A DNA stretch of 64,000 bases from Mycobacterium interjectum (lineage in GTDB: Bacteria > Actinomycetota > Actinomycetes > Mycobacteriales > Mycobacteriaceae), in assembly GCA_002102225.1 (NCBI GenBank), contig LQPB01000058.1, positions 1 to 64,000 of the forward strand, written 5' to 3'. Position 1 is the first letter of the stretch, and each line of letters opens with the position of its first letter. This document shows positions 42,412-51,796 of the stretch, piece after piece. The position numbers and the translations under genes were made by a program. The notes below the pieces were generated by a model that had not been told where the DNA came from, searched no databases, and saw only the letters and a program-made list of their open reading frames with translations.

Positions 42412-44652
42412 CTACTTCAGGTCGAACCGGTCGGCGTTCATGACCTTGACCCAGGCCGCGACGAAGTCCTCGACGAACTTCCCCGCGTTGTCGTCCTGGG
42501 CGTAGACCTCGGCGAGCCCGCGCAGCACCGAGTTCGACCCGAACACCAGGTCGTTGGCGGTGGCCGTCCACTTCTTCTGGCCCGACTTGCGGTCGACGAC
42601 GTCGTAAACGTTCTCCGCCGTCTCCGACGCCTTCCACGCGTTGTCCATGTCGAGCAGGTTGACGAAGAAGTCGTTGGTCAGCACGCCCGGCCGGTCGGTG
42701 AACACGCCGTGCTTGCTGCCGCCGTGGTTGGCACCCAGCGCCCGCAGGCCACCGACGAGCACCGTCATCTCCGGACCGGTCACGCCCAGCAGGTAGGCCC
42801 GCTCCTGCAACAACTGCTCCAGCGGCGCCTTCTCGCCGGCGCGGATGTAGTTGCGGAACCCGTCGGCCCGCGGTTCAAGCACCGCGAACGACTCCACGTC
42901 AGTGCTCTCCTGGGAGGCGTCGGTCCGCCCCGGCGCGAAGTGCACCTCGATCTCGTAGCCGGCGTCCTTGGCCGCCTTCTCCACCGCCGCGGAGCCGGCC
43001 AGCACGATCAGGTCGGCCAGCGAGACCTTCTTGCCGCCCGACGCCGACGCGTTGAAGTCCTGCTGGATCTTCTCCAGCACGGGCAACACCTTGTCCAGCT
43101 CCGAGGGCTCGTTGACCTCCCAGTTGCGCTGCGGCTCGAGGCGCAGCCGCGCCCCGTTCGCGCCGCCCCGCTTGTCGGTGCGCCGGAAGCTGGACGCCGC
43201 CGACCAGGCCGTCTTGACCAGCTGCGGCACCGACAGGCCCGCGTCGAGCACCTTCTGCTTCAGCGCCGCGACGTCGTTGTCGTCGACCAGCTCGTGGTCG
43301 ACGGCCGGAACCGGGTCCTGCCACAGCTGCGGCTCGGGAACCCACGGCCCGAGGTAGCGGCTGATCGGGCCCATGTCGCGGTGCAGCAGCTTGTACCAGG
43401 CCTTGGCGAACGCCTCGGTCAGCTCCTCGGGGTGGTCCAGCCAACGCCGCGTGATGTCGCGATAGATCGGCGACTCGCGCATCGAGATGTCGGTGACCAG
43501 CATCGTCGGGGCGCGACCCGGCCCGCCGAACGGGTCGGGGATGGTGCCCGCGCCGGCGCCGTCCTTGGCGACGAACTGCCAGGCATCGCCGGGGCTCTTG
43601 GTCAGCTCCCACTCGTAGCCGTACAGCGTCTCCAGGAAGGTGTTGTCCCACTTGGTCGGCGTCGGGGTCCAGACCACCTCCAGGCCGCTGGTGATGGCGT
43701 CCTTGCCGACGCCGGTGCCATACGAGCTCTTCCAGCCCAGGCCCTGTTGCTCGATCGGGGCGGCCTCCGGCTCGGGGCCCACCAGGTCGCCGCTGCCGGC
43801 GCCGTGGGTCTTGCCGAAGCTGTGCCCGCCGACGATGAGCGCGGCGGTCTCCTCGTCGTTCATCGCCATCCGCCCGAACGTCTCGCGGATGTCGATCGCG
43901 GCGGCGATGGGATCCGGCTTGCCCTCGGGGCCTTCCGGATTGACGTAGATCAGACCCATCGTGGTCGCGCCGTAGGGCTTGGCGAGGTCGCGCTGACCGG
44001 AGTAGCGCTTGTTGGTGCCCAGCCATTCGTCCTCTTCGCCCCAGAGGATTTCCTCGGGCTCCCAGACGTCCTCGCGCCCGAAGGCGAAGCCGAAGGTCTT
44101 GAATCCCATCGACTCCAGGGCGCAGTTGCCGGCGAAGATGATCAGGTCGGCCCAGGAGATCTTGTTGCCGTACTTCTTCTTGACCGGCCACAACAGCCGG
44201 CGGGCCTTGTCCAGGCTCACGTTGTCCGGCCAGCTGTTGAGCGGGGCGAAGCGCTGCATGCCCTGGCCGCCGCCGCCGCGGCCGTCTTGAATGCGGTAGG
44301 TGCCGGCGGCGTGCCAGCTCATCCGGATGAACAGGCCGCCGTAGTGGCCGTAGTCGGCGGGCCACCAGTCCTGCGAGTTGGTCATCACCGCGATGACGTC
44401 CGCCTTGAGCGCGTCGACGTCAAGCTTGGCGAACTCCGCCGCGTAGTCGAAGTCGTCGCCCAGCGGGTTGGCCTGCGGCGAGTGCGGGTGCAGCGTCGAT
44501 ACGTCGATCTGATCCGGCCACCAGTCCCGGTTCGTCAGGGGCGCATGCGATTTCGGCTTGGGGGAGGGGATTGCCGGGTTTTCGCTTTCACTGGTGCTCG
44601 CCGTCTTGGCGTCGTCCTGCGGCGGACGGCTTTCAGATGTATCGGATGACAC
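42412..44652 (-). CDS. katG: Catalase-peroxidase KatG
   Basis: 746 aa from GTG 44652. All signature residues are present: Arg110, Trp113 and His114 at the distal heme side (RMSWHAAGTYR), the Trp113-Tyr236-Met262 covalent triad, and proximal His277 (VGGHSFGKTHG). Ser322 in DAITSGLEVVW corresponds to M. tuberculosis Ser315, the classical isoniazid-resistance position, and is unchanged. The enzyme removes hydrogen peroxide and activates isoniazid. The second (degenerate) peroxidase domain completes the length. It lies 48 bp after furA on the same strand, the standard mycobacterial arrangement, so FurA regulates it. Confidence 0.96.
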   Translation of the reverse strand: MSSDTSESRPPQDDAKTASTSESENPAIPSPKPKSHAPLTNRDWWPDQIDVSTLHPHSPQANPLGDDFDYAAEFAKLDVDALKADVIAVMTNSQDWWPADYGHYGGLFIRMSWHAAGTYRIQDGRGGGGQGMQRFAPLNSWPDNVSLDKARRLLWPVKKKYGNKISWADLIIFAGNCALESMGFKTFGFAFGREDVWEPEEILWGEEDEWLGTNKRYSGQRDLAKPYGATTMGLIYVNPEGPEGKPDPIAAAIDIRETFGRMAMNDEETAALIVGGHSFGKTHGAGSGDLVGPEPEAAPIEQQGLGWKSSYGTGVGKDAITSGLEVVWTPTPTKWDNTFLETLYGYEWELTKSPGDAWQFVAKDGAGAGTIPDPFGGPGRAPTMLVTDISMRESPIYRDITRRWLDHPEELTEAFAKAWYKLLHRDMGPISRYLGPWVPEPQLWQDPVPAVDHELVDDNDVAALKQKVLDAGLSVPQLVKTAWSAASSFRRTDKRGGANGARLRLEPQRNWEVNEPSELDKVLPVLEKIQQDFNASASGGKKVSLADLIVLAGSAAVEKAAKDAGYEIEVHFAPGRTDASQESTDVESFAVLEPRADGFRNYIRAGEKAPLEQLLQERAYLLGVTGPEMTVLVGGLRALGANHGGSKHGVFTDRPGVLTNDFFVNLLDMDNAWKASETAENVYDVVDRKSGQKKWTATANDLVFGSNSVLRGLAEVYAQDDNAGKFVEDFVAAWVKVMNADRFDLK

Positions 44653-44700
44653 AGTGTTCCTTTCCAATGGTTGTGATGCGGGCTGCGATCACGGGAGTGA

Positions 44701-45141
44701 TCAAGAATCTGCACTCGAGCAGTCGGGGCACATGCCCCAGTAGATGACTTCGGCCTCGTCCAGCACGAAGCCCTCCAGGACGCGGTTGTCGTCCGACGGG
44801 GTCAGGCATGGTGCCTCTCCGACCGCGCAGTCGACGTCGGCGATGATCCCGCAGGCGCGGCACACGACGTGGTGGTGGTTGTCGCCGACCCGGGCCTCAT
44901 AGCGGGCGACCATCCCCAGCGGCTGAATCCGGCGGACCAGGCCCACCGCGGTCAGCGCGCTGAGCACGTCGTAGACGGCCTGGCGCGAAACGTCGGGCAG
45001 ACCGTCGCGCACCGCGTTGAAGATCGTGTCGGTGTCGGCGTGGGGATTGGCGTGCACGACGTCCAGGACGGCGAGCCTGGGCCGGGTCACCCGCAGATCG
45101 GCCCTGCGCAGCCTGTCCGCGTTGCTCGCCGATGAGGACAC
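44701..45141 (-). CDS. furA: Ferric/peroxide-responsive regulator FurA
   Basis: 146 aa from GTG 45141. The winged helix (LRRADLRVTRPRLAVLDVVHANPHADTDTIFNAVRDGLPDVSRQAVYDVL) and the metal-binding part (NHHHVVCRACG, DVDCAVGEAPC, CPDC) are intact. A few residues (NRVLEGF) appear between APCLTPSDD and VLDEAEVIYW compared with the M. tuberculosis protein I recall. GTG is chosen because the promoter places the transcript start on it; the ATG at 45150 lies inside the -10. FurA represses its own operon with katG under iron-replete, non-oxidising conditions. Confidence 0.93.
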   Translation of the reverse strand: MSSSASNADRLRRADLRVTRPRLAVLDVVHANPHADTDTIFNAVRDGLPDVSRQAVYDVLSALTAVGLVRRIQPLGMVARYEARVGDNHHHVVCRACGIIADVDCAVGEAPCLTPSDDNRVLEGFVLDEAEVIYWGMCPDCSSADS

Positions 45142-45148
45142 GTGGTCC

Positions 45149-45177
45149 ATATCACTCCCTTATTTGGAATCAGTCAA
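45149..45177 (-). promoter_or_regulatory. furA promoter (leaderless)
   Basis: On the minus strand, TTGACT (45177-45172), a 17-bp spacer, TGATAT (45154-45149), then 7 nt to the GTG at 45141. The geometry puts the first transcribed base at the start codon. The AT-rich spacer (ATTCCAAATAAG) is the expected FurA operator region. Confidence 0.75.
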
Positions 45178-45293
45178 GACTTTCCCGGGAGAGTGTCGCG
45201 CGAATACGCGGTGAACGTTGACCGTCGGCGCGCCGAACGGCGCCGGCGGTGGGGCGAATAGCGTTGAGTGCGTGAACAACCCGGCGTCAAGGC

Positions 45294-46574
45294 CTAGGAC
45301 GCCGGCTGCAACGCGCTGCCCTTGCGCCACTGGTCCCAGCTCAGCGTCCAGTCTCCGTTGTGGTCCAGCGCCAACGGGGGGCCGCCGCTGTTGCGGACCT
45401 CGACCACGTCGCCGGGCACCGAGAAGTCGTAAAACCACTTCGCGTTGTCGGCGTTGAGGTTCAGGCAGCCGTGCGAGGTGTCCCGGTGGCCCTGAGCCCA
45501 CACCGTGGCATCGAGCTCATGCAGGTAGATGCCGTCGGTGCTGATCTTGGTGGCCCAGTTGATGGTCTCGCGGTAGCCGAGGCGCGAATTCTTGGGCAGC
45601 CCGAACGTCGAGGAGTCCATCACGACCGGGTTGCCCTTGTCGAGCACGGTGTAGATGCCCGGCGGGGTCCACAACGAGATGGTGTGCCCGGCGACGTCTT
45701 CCGTGCCGCCCATCCCCATCGACGTGGGCATGGTCCGGACCAGCGCCCCGTTGTCGAACACGCTGACCTGATGGGTGGCGTCATCGGCGATGGATACGTG
45801 CGCGTCGCCGATCCGGAATGACACCCGCGTGTCGTCCTGCCCGAATAAGCCGTCTCCCAGGGCGATTCCGTAGATCTTGGCCTCGGCGGTGACGGTGGTT
45901 CCCGGGGCGTAATAGTGCTCGGGACGCCAGTGCGCGTTTTGCCCGTCGACCCAGAACCATGAGCCCGGCACCGGTGGGTTGGTCGTCACCTTGAGCTGCC
46001 GCTCGGCGGCGGCCCGGTCGGAGATCTGCTCATCGAAGTGCGCGACGACCACGGTTCCGACGCCATAGGTGCCGCCGTCGTGCAGCGCGGCCTCGGCCGT
46101 GGTGGTGAAGGAAACCTTGGTCTGGTTGGACGGCCGCAGCGTCGAGAACGACGAAACCTGCTTTGCCGCAACACCGTTGGAGCCTTGGCCGGTCACGGTC
46201 AGCGTGTAGGTGCGCCCATACCCCAGCGGGACGGTGGGCTTCCAGACGGTGTTATCCGGGGTCATCACGCCCTGCACCGGTTTGCCGCTTTCGTTGACCA
46301 TGCGCACGTCGGTCAGCGTCCCCTGGTCGACTTTCACCATGACCGGCGCGACCGGGTCGACGTCGTGGGCGCCCGAGCCCGGCGTGATCGTGATCTGCGC
46401 GGCGGCAGGCGTTTTCGCGGAGACGCCGTGGCGCGGGCAAACGCCGTGCGCGCATCGCGTCAGCGAGGCCAGCTGGATCGCGCCGATGACCCCGAGGACG
46501 ACCAGCATCGCGAACAGGGCGCGGCGGGGCCACGGCGCCAGACCCCTCTTCGCTTCGCTCGCGGGCATGCGCAT
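45294..46574 (-). CDS. L,D-transpeptidase (YkuD family) with Ig-like domains
   Basis: 426 aa. It has an N-terminal membrane anchor (ALFAMLVVLGVIGAIQLASL), two Ig-like repeats (ITITPGSGAHDVDPVAPVMVKVDQ and the following one), then the YkuD catalytic domain with HRDTSHGCLNL, containing the catalytic His and Cys. It forms 3-3 crosslinks in peptidoglycan and can anchor proteins. Which Ldt paralogue it is cannot be decided from sequence alone. Start at ATG 46574; the ATG 6 nt downstream is also possible. An open frame extending past this start is a chance extension. Confidence 0.88.
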   Translation of the reverse strand: MRMPASEAKRGLAPWPRRALFAMLVVLGVIGAIQLASLTRCAHGVCPRHGVSAKTPAAAQITITPGSGAHDVDPVAPVMVKVDQGTLTDVRMVNESGKPVQGVMTPDNTVWKPTVPLGYGRTYTLTVTGQGSNGVAAKQVSSFSTLRPSNQTKVSFTTTAEAALHDGGTYGVGTVVVAHFDEQISDRAAAERQLKVTTNPPVPGSWFWVDGQNAHWRPEHYYAPGTTVTAEAKIYGIALGDGLFGQDDTRVSFRIGDAHVSIADDATHQVSVFDNGALVRTMPTSMGMGGTEDVAGHTISLWTPPGIYTVLDKGNPVVMDSSTFGLPKNSRLGYRETINWATKISTDGIYLHELDATVWAQGHRDTSHGCLNLNADNAKWFYDFSVPGDVVEVRNSGGPPLALDHNGDWTLSWDQWRKGSALQPAS

Positions 46575-46647
46575 CAAGTAGCCCGGCGCGTTCGCAACGA
46601 AACGTCGGCCGCGCCGAGCCACCGATTCGCGGGGGATCATTGGCGTC

Positions 46648-47388
46648 ATGGCCGACGACGAACTCGACAGTCTGTACTGTGCGGAACCCGACGCCTTCAC
46701 CGCGCTGCGCACCAAGCTGGTCGCCGAGGCGAAGGACCGCGGCGACGCGGCGGCCGCCAAGCGGATCGGCGCGGCCCGCAAACCGACGACGGCGGCCTGG
46801 ATCGTCAACCGGCTCGCGCTCCGGCGCAAGGACACCAACAAGCGACTGTGCGACCTCGGCGACCGCCTGCGGGCCGCGCACGCCGACATGGACGGCGAAC
46901 GCATCCGCGACCTGTCGGCCGAGCAACACAAACTGATCGACGAGCTCACCCGGGCCGCGTTGGAAGCCGCCGACCTGCAGCGGCCGTCGGCATCGGCGCG
47001 CGAGGACGTCACCGGCACGCTGCAGGCCGCGGTCGCCGACCCCGACGTCGCCCGGCGGCTGGGCCGGCTGACCAAGCCCGAGCGCTGGTCGGGGTTCGGC
47101 GTCGGCGACGCGGTGCCCGTATCGGCACCGGCCGGGCGCTCGAGCGCGGCCACGCAGCGGCGCCTGGACAAGCTGAAGGCGGCCGTCACGGACGCCGAGC
47201 GGGAACGGGCCGAGGCCGACGACACCCTGTCGCGGCGGAAAGCCGAACGCGACGAAGCGCGCGCGGCCCTGCGCGACGCCCAGCGCCGACTCAAGCGGGC
47301 CGAAGCCGCGTATGACAGGGCGGAGCGGGCCGGCCGCGCCGCCGCGGAATCGCTCAACGAGGCGAAAGCAAAGCTCAACCGGGCGTAA
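46648..47388 (+). CDS. Coiled-coil protein of unknown function
   Basis: 246 aa. The N-terminal half has a helical domain (FTALRTKLVAEAKDRGDAAAAKRIGAARKPTTAAWIVNRLAL). The C-terminal ~80 residues (AATQRRLDKLKAAVTDAERERAEADDTLSRRKAERDEARAALRDAQRRLKRAEAAYD) are a long charged heptad coil. No enzymatic motif is seen. It stands between the L,D-transpeptidase (divergent) and the FAD/Rieske gene. The function is not assignable; similar proteins are common in actinobacteria. Confidence 0.7.
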   Translation: MADDELDSLYCAEPDAFTALRTKLVAEAKDRGDAAAAKRIGAARKPTTAAWIVNRLALRRKDTNKRLCDLGDRLRAAHADMDGERIRDLSAEQHKLIDELTRAALEAADLQRPSASAREDVTGTLQAAVADPDVARRLGRLTKPERWSGFGVGDAVPVSAPAGRSSAATQRRLDKLKAAVTDAERERAEADDTLSRRKAERDEARAALRDAQRRLKRAEAAYDRAERAGRAAAESLNEAKAKLNRA

Positions 47389-47446
47389 TCGGCGCTGCGC
47401 CGGTGCCGGCTGGTTTTCGGAGGTGCTCCGCGGGTATCAGCCAGCG

Positions 47447-48952
47447 GTGACTTCTTTATGGATGGAAGACCGACCCGAACAGCCTTGGGCGGCAAGCCGG
47501 CTTGACGACGGTCCCCGTTCCGCCGACGTCATCGTCGTCGGTGCCGGGATCACCGGCCTGATGACCGCCGTGCTGCTGGCCCGCGCCGGCGTGGACACGT
47601 TGGTGCTGGAGGCGCGCACGATCGGTGCCTGCGCCACCGGCAACACCACCGCGAAGATCAGCTTGCTACAGGGCACCCAACTGTCGAAGCTGCTGCCCAG
47701 GCACGGCAGGGACGTGGCGCGGGCCTACGTCGACGGCAACCGCGAGGGCCAGGACTGGGTGCTGCAACACTGCGAGTCGCACGGCATCGCGGTGCAGCGC
47801 GAGGACGCCTACACCTACGCCCAATCCGCAAAGGGTGTCTCGTCCGCGCGCGCAGAGCTCAAGGCCTGCGAGGCGGTCGGGCTGCCCGCGGTGTGGGACG
47901 ACGACGCGGACGTGCCGTTCCCGTACCACGGTGGCGTGCGGCTGCCCGAGCAGGCGCAGTTCGACCCCATGCGGTTCCTGGACTCGCTGGCCGCCGAGCT
48001 CCTCGATCGCGGGGGACGGCTGGTCGAGCACACCCGGGTCCGGCGGGTGTCCTGGCGCGGCAAGGGCGTGCGCGTCCACGTCGACGACGGCGCGGGGCGC
48101 GATGTCGAACTCGAGGCGGGCCAGCTGGTGCTCGCCACTGGCACCCCGATCCTGGACCGCGGCGGCTATTTCGCGCGGGTGAAGCCGAGCCGGTCCTACT
48201 GCCTGGCCTTCAAGGTCCCAGGCACCATCACCCGGCCGATGATGATCTCCACCGACTCGCCGACCCGCTCGGTGCGCTACGCGCCCGTCGCCGACGGGGA
48301 GCGGCTGATCGTGGGCGGGGCCGGCCACACGGTGGGTCGCAAGAAGAGCCCGTCGCAATCCCTGGCGGAACTCTCCAGCTGGGCGCGCAAGCACTACCCG
48401 GGCGCCGTGCAGACGCACTTCTGGTCGGCGCAGGACTACACGCCCATCGACCACCTGCCGTACGTGGGGCCCATCCTCCCGAACACCGAAACCATCTTCG
48501 TCGCAACGGGTTTCAACAAGTGGGGCATGACGAACGGCCCCGCGGCCGCGCTCGCGCTGTCGAGCCGGATCCTGGGCGGGCGGATGGACTGGTCCAGCGC
48601 GTTCGCCAGCTGGAGCCCGCACGAGCTGTCGGGTCTGCTCACGGCCCTGCAGGCCAACCTCGAGGTCGGGTTCGACTTGGCGAAGGGCTGGATCACCCCG
48701 GCAATACGCACCGGCCGTCGCAGCCCGGTCAACGGCGAGGGCGGCGTGGTGAGCGGGCCCCCGTGGCATCTGGAGGCCCGCTGCCGGGTGGACGGCACCG
48801 AGCACCGCGTCTCGCCGGTGTGCCCCCACCTGGGTGGGATCGTGAACTGGAATGACGCCGACAACGCGTGGGAGTGCCCGCTGCACGGGTCGCGCTTCGC
48901 GCCGGACGGCACCCTGCTGGAAGGGCCGGCCACCCGGGACCTGACCGCCTGA
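47447..48952 (+). CDS. FAD-dependent oxidoreductase with C-terminal Rieske domain
   Basis: 501 aa from GTG 47447 (TSLWM is a usual start for this family). VIVVGAGITGLMTAVLLARAGVDTLVLEAR is the FAD fold of the DAO group. The last ~90 residues are a Rieske 2Fe-2S domain with CPHLGG and CPLHGSRF. A flavoprotein that carries its own Rieske cluster is found in several actinobacteria; the electron partner is unknown. ATG 47462 is an alternative start. Confidence 0.87.
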   Translation: MTSLWMEDRPEQPWAASRLDDGPRSADVIVVGAGITGLMTAVLLARAGVDTLVLEARTIGACATGNTTAKISLLQGTQLSKLLPRHGRDVARAYVDGNREGQDWVLQHCESHGIAVQREDAYTYAQSAKGVSSARAELKACEAVGLPAVWDDDADVPFPYHGGVRLPEQAQFDPMRFLDSLAAELLDRGGRLVEHTRVRRVSWRGKGVRVHVDDGAGRDVELEAGQLVLATGTPILDRGGYFARVKPSRSYCLAFKVPGTITRPMMISTDSPTRSVRYAPVADGERLIVGGAGHTVGRKKSPSQSLAELSSWARKHYPGAVQTHFWSAQDYTPIDHLPYVGPILPNTETIFVATGFNKWGMTNGPAAALALSSRILGGRMDWSSAFASWSPHELSGLLTALQANLEVGFDLAKGWITPAIRTGRRSPVNGEGGVVSGPPWHLEARCRVDGTEHRVSPVCPHLGGIVNWNDADNAWECPLHGSRFAPDGTLLEGPATRDLTA

Positions 48953-48963
48953 GGCGGCGGGAT

Positions 48964-50019
48964 TCAGCCCGACTTCCGGTAGACCAGCCAGCGCAACTCG
49001 ATCGGCGACTCGTCCCGCGGGACGTCGAACACGTCGAGGCCGCTGGCCCAGCCCTCGAACCAGCCCGTCGGGGGCCAGGCACCCTCGGGCAGGTGGGCCT
49101 TCTCGTAGTCGTAGGCCGAATCGTCGGCGACGAGCTCGAGCGGCAGCCGCGCCGCGGCTGCGGTCACCTCGTCCCGGGTGAAGATCATGGTGTTGCACTG
49201 CTGCCCAAGTTCCCGCGCGGTGCTGTCGGGGCTGTAGCCCGGTCGCGCCAAGAAGACGTTGAACACCAGGATTCCGCCGGGGGCCAGGCAGTCGGCGGCG
49301 AGTTCGAACAGCCCGCGCAACTCGTGGGTCGTCCGAAAGTCGGGCACCACCTCCGACAGCACCATCAGCTGATACTCGTCGTGGATACCCTCCACCGCCG
49401 TGAAGACGTCGCTCTGGATGACGCGCACCCCGAGCGATTCGCGTTCGGCCTCCGCGCGCATGACGTCGGCGAACTTCGGCGCCATCTCGACCGCGTCGAC
49501 GGGGTGCCCGAGGCGGGCCAGGGGCAGCGCGTTGCGGCCGGTCCCCGCGCCGACGTCGAGCACCCGAAACGTCGCGGGATCGGCCGCTTCGCCGGCCAGC
49601 GCCACCACGCGCGCGTCGGGTTCGGTGCCAAACAGCGGCGGCGGTCGGGTGGCGACCCAGTTGTCGTAGTCGGCCTCCACCGTCCGCCATTCGGCCTTGA
49701 CGTGGTAGTTCAGGCCAGTGCCGAAGGGAAGCTGAAACGAGATGGCGATGTCGGACCGCTGCGAGGCCTTGAACGCCTTCGCCAACTCACCCTCGAGCAC
49801 CTTCCTGAGCTGGATCGACTGCTCCGGGGTGTAGGGGACGCCCAGGGTGGCGCAGAGGTTGGCGCACAGCTGGACATACTCGTCGATCATCCCCGGCACG
49901 GCCGGGACGGTGATCTGCCCCTCGGCCAGCGATCGGCGATACACCCGCCTGACCATCGCTTCCTGCAACGCCGACCGATCGAACGATTGGGGTGGCTCGT
50001 CCACCAGACTCTTGTACAC
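48964..50019 (-). CDS. Class I SAM-dependent methyltransferase
   Basis: About 351 aa with an uncertain start. FRVLDVGAGTGRNALPLARLGHPVDAVEMAPK is motif I, and IVLSEVVPDF-like LMVLSEVVPDFRTTHELRG and LAPGGILVFNVFLARPG complete the fold. The N-terminal third is not a known domain. GTG 50019 is chosen; the open frame extends to 50226, but that would overlap the start of the divergent PPE gene. The substrate is unknown. Confidence 0.78.
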   Translation of the reverse strand: MYKSLVDEPPQSFDRSALQEAMVRRVYRRSLAEGQITVPAVPGMIDEYVQLCANLCATLGVPYTPEQSIQLRKVLEGELAKAFKASQRSDIAISFQLPFGTGLNYHVKAEWRTVEADYDNWVATRPPPLFGTEPDARVVALAGEAADPATFRVLDVGAGTGRNALPLARLGHPVDAVEMAPKFADVMRAEAERESLGVRVIQSDVFTAVEGIHDEYQLMVLSEVVPDFRTTHELRGLFELAADCLAPGGILVFNVFLARPGYSPDSTARELGQQCNTMIFTRDEVTAAAARLPLELVADDSAYDYEKAHLPEGAWPPTGWFEGWASGLDVFDVPRDESPIELRWLVYRKSG

Positions 50020-50224
50020 GACGCAGTCGGTGGTCGCACGGCGGCCACCTCCGTGATGGACCCTTAACGCGCCGTCCGGCGCGGTCTTGGCAATGTTTGG
50101 GTACCGGACATGTACTACTGAAGGAAGTGCGATCGTTTGCTGGCTCGGTTCTGGCTCTGCCGCCCAGTACGCGTCACCGCAGCCGGCCAGTGCTTGGCGG
50201 TTTTGACCGATCGGAGGGAACGAC

Positions 50225-51580
50225 ATGGACTACGCAGCGCTGCCGCCGGAGGTCAACTCCGCGCGCATGTACGCTGGTCCCGGATCGGGGCCGTTGCTGG
50301 CCGCGGCGTCGGCCTGGGACGGGCTGGCCGCCGCCCTGAACTCGGCGGCGAGCTCGTATCAGTCGGAGCTCGCGGCGCTGACGGCTGGCCCGTGGCTGGG
50401 CCCGTCGTCGGCGCTGATGGCCGCCGCGGCCGCCCCTTACGTCACCTGGACGAGGGTCTCCGCCACACAGGCCGAGCAGGCCTCGAACCAGGCCGCGGCG
50501 GCGGCCGCCGCCTACGAGACGGCGTTCGCGGAGACGGTGCCGCCACCGGTGATCGCGGCCAACCGCAGCATGCTGCTGGCCCTGATCGCGAGCAATATCT
50601 TCGGCCAGAACACCCCGGCGATCGCGGCCACCGAGGCGCAGTACGCCGAGATGTGGGCCCAGGACGCCGCCGCCATGTATGGCTACGCCGCCGCCTCCGC
50701 GCTGGCGACGGTGCTGACGCCGTTCTCGCCGCCGCCGAAGAGCACCAACGAAGGCGGGTCGGCCACCCAGGCCGCCGCGGTGGCGCAGGCCGCCGCCGCG
50801 CCGGCGGGCAACGCGCAGGCCGCGGTGTCCGGCGCTCCGCAGTCGCTGGCCGGGGTTCCCGCCGCGCTGACCGGCCTCGCGGCCACCCCCGCCCAATTCA
50901 CGCCGCTGGACGTGCTCGGCATCCTGGCGGACCTGAGTGGGGTTTTCATCGACCCGGAATTGGGCGCGGCGAGCCTGGGGGTCGACACGGGAGTGGCGCT
51001 ACCGGCGCTTCCGTTCGACATTGCCGGTGCGCTGACCGGTTTCCACACCGACGACATCGTCAGCGGCTGGGCGGGGATCCAGGCGTGGCCGGGGACGGCG
51101 CCGGTACCGCCCTCTCCGTTCCCGGTGATCACCAACCTGGCCGGCGGCTCGGCGGTAACTGCGGGCCTCGCCGAAGCGAAAACCATTGGGGCGCTGTCGG
51201 TTCCACCGGCCTGGACCTACGAAACCACGATGATCCGGCCCCTGGCCGTCGCGTTGCCGGCGACCACCGCGGCCGCCGCGGCGGATGCCTCCGCCGGCGG
51301 CGCGGGAAGCCTGTTCAGCCAGATGGCGCTGGCCGGCATGGCCGGGCGCGCGATGGCCGGCACCGGCGGCGCCGGCGCTGGCCCCGGCCGGCGGGAACGC
51401 ATCGGGATGCCCACGACGAGCGGCAAGACCGAGGGAACGCAGCCGCCGCCCGAGGCCCCGCCCGGCGGCCCGGTCACCAGCATCGCCGCCGAGCTGCGCG
51501 AGCTGGCCTCCCTGCGCGACGCGGGCGTGCTCACCGAAGAGGAATTCACCGAGCAGAAAAAGCGCCTGCTGGCCCATTGA
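50225..51580 (+). CDS. PPE family protein, SVP subgroup, with C-terminal SHOCT-like segment
   Basis: 451 aa. The PPE domain occupies residues ~1-180 (MDYAALPPEVNSARMYAGPG), and ALSVPPAWTYE near 325 is the SVP motif. The last ~35 residues (VTSIAAELRELASLRDAGVLTEEEFTEQKKRLLAH) match the SHOCT pattern (short helical pair with a Leu/Gly turn and a Glu-rich helix). It has a good ribosome site, GGAGGGAACGAC. Secretion by an ESX system is expected, but no PE gene lies nearby. The SHOCT tail is unusual for a PPE protein and could mediate oligomerisation. Confidence 0.88.
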   Translation: MDYAALPPEVNSARMYAGPGSGPLLAAASAWDGLAAALNSAASSYQSELAALTAGPWLGPSSALMAAAAAPYVTWTRVSATQAEQASNQAAAAAAAYETAFAETVPPPVIAANRSMLLALIASNIFGQNTPAIAATEAQYAEMWAQDAAAMYGYAAASALATVLTPFSPPPKSTNEGGSATQAAAVAQAAAAPAGNAQAAVSGAPQSLAGVPAALTGLAATPAQFTPLDVLGILADLSGVFIDPELGAASLGVDTGVALPALPFDIAGALTGFHTDDIVSGWAGIQAWPGTAPVPPSPFPVITNLAGGSAVTAGLAEAKTIGALSVPPAWTYETTMIRPLAVALPATTAAAAADASAGGAGSLFSQMALAGMAGRAMAGTGGAGAGPGRRERIGMPTTSGKTEGTQPPPEAPPGGPVTSIAAELRELASLRDAGVLTEEEFTEQKKRLLAH

Positions 51581-51796
51581 TTCCCCTAGAAAATTATCGA
51601 TCAGGGCAATAGTTGCCATTTGACGCCACATAAGCGGGCATTCGTTAGCGTCCCATTGCTGCCACCGGGTTAACCGCGCGTTGCCACTTCTCGGCACCGC
51701 TGCAATATGAGAGCCGGCTGTGTGATTTTCCGCCAACGGCGCGGCCACGGAGTGCTACGTTTGCACGCAATTCGAATCCACGACTGGCCTTTTCCA

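Noticed and set aside
42325..44649. A 774-codon open frame opposite katG
   Set aside because: It is the complement of the katG frame, rich in Arg, Val and His without any domain. KatG on the other strand has all catalytic residues.
46575..47495. Upstream extension of the L,D-transpeptidase frame
   Set aside because: It covers the opposite-strand coiled-coil gene and is low-complexity Ala/Arg/Ser. The membrane anchor begins just after 46574.
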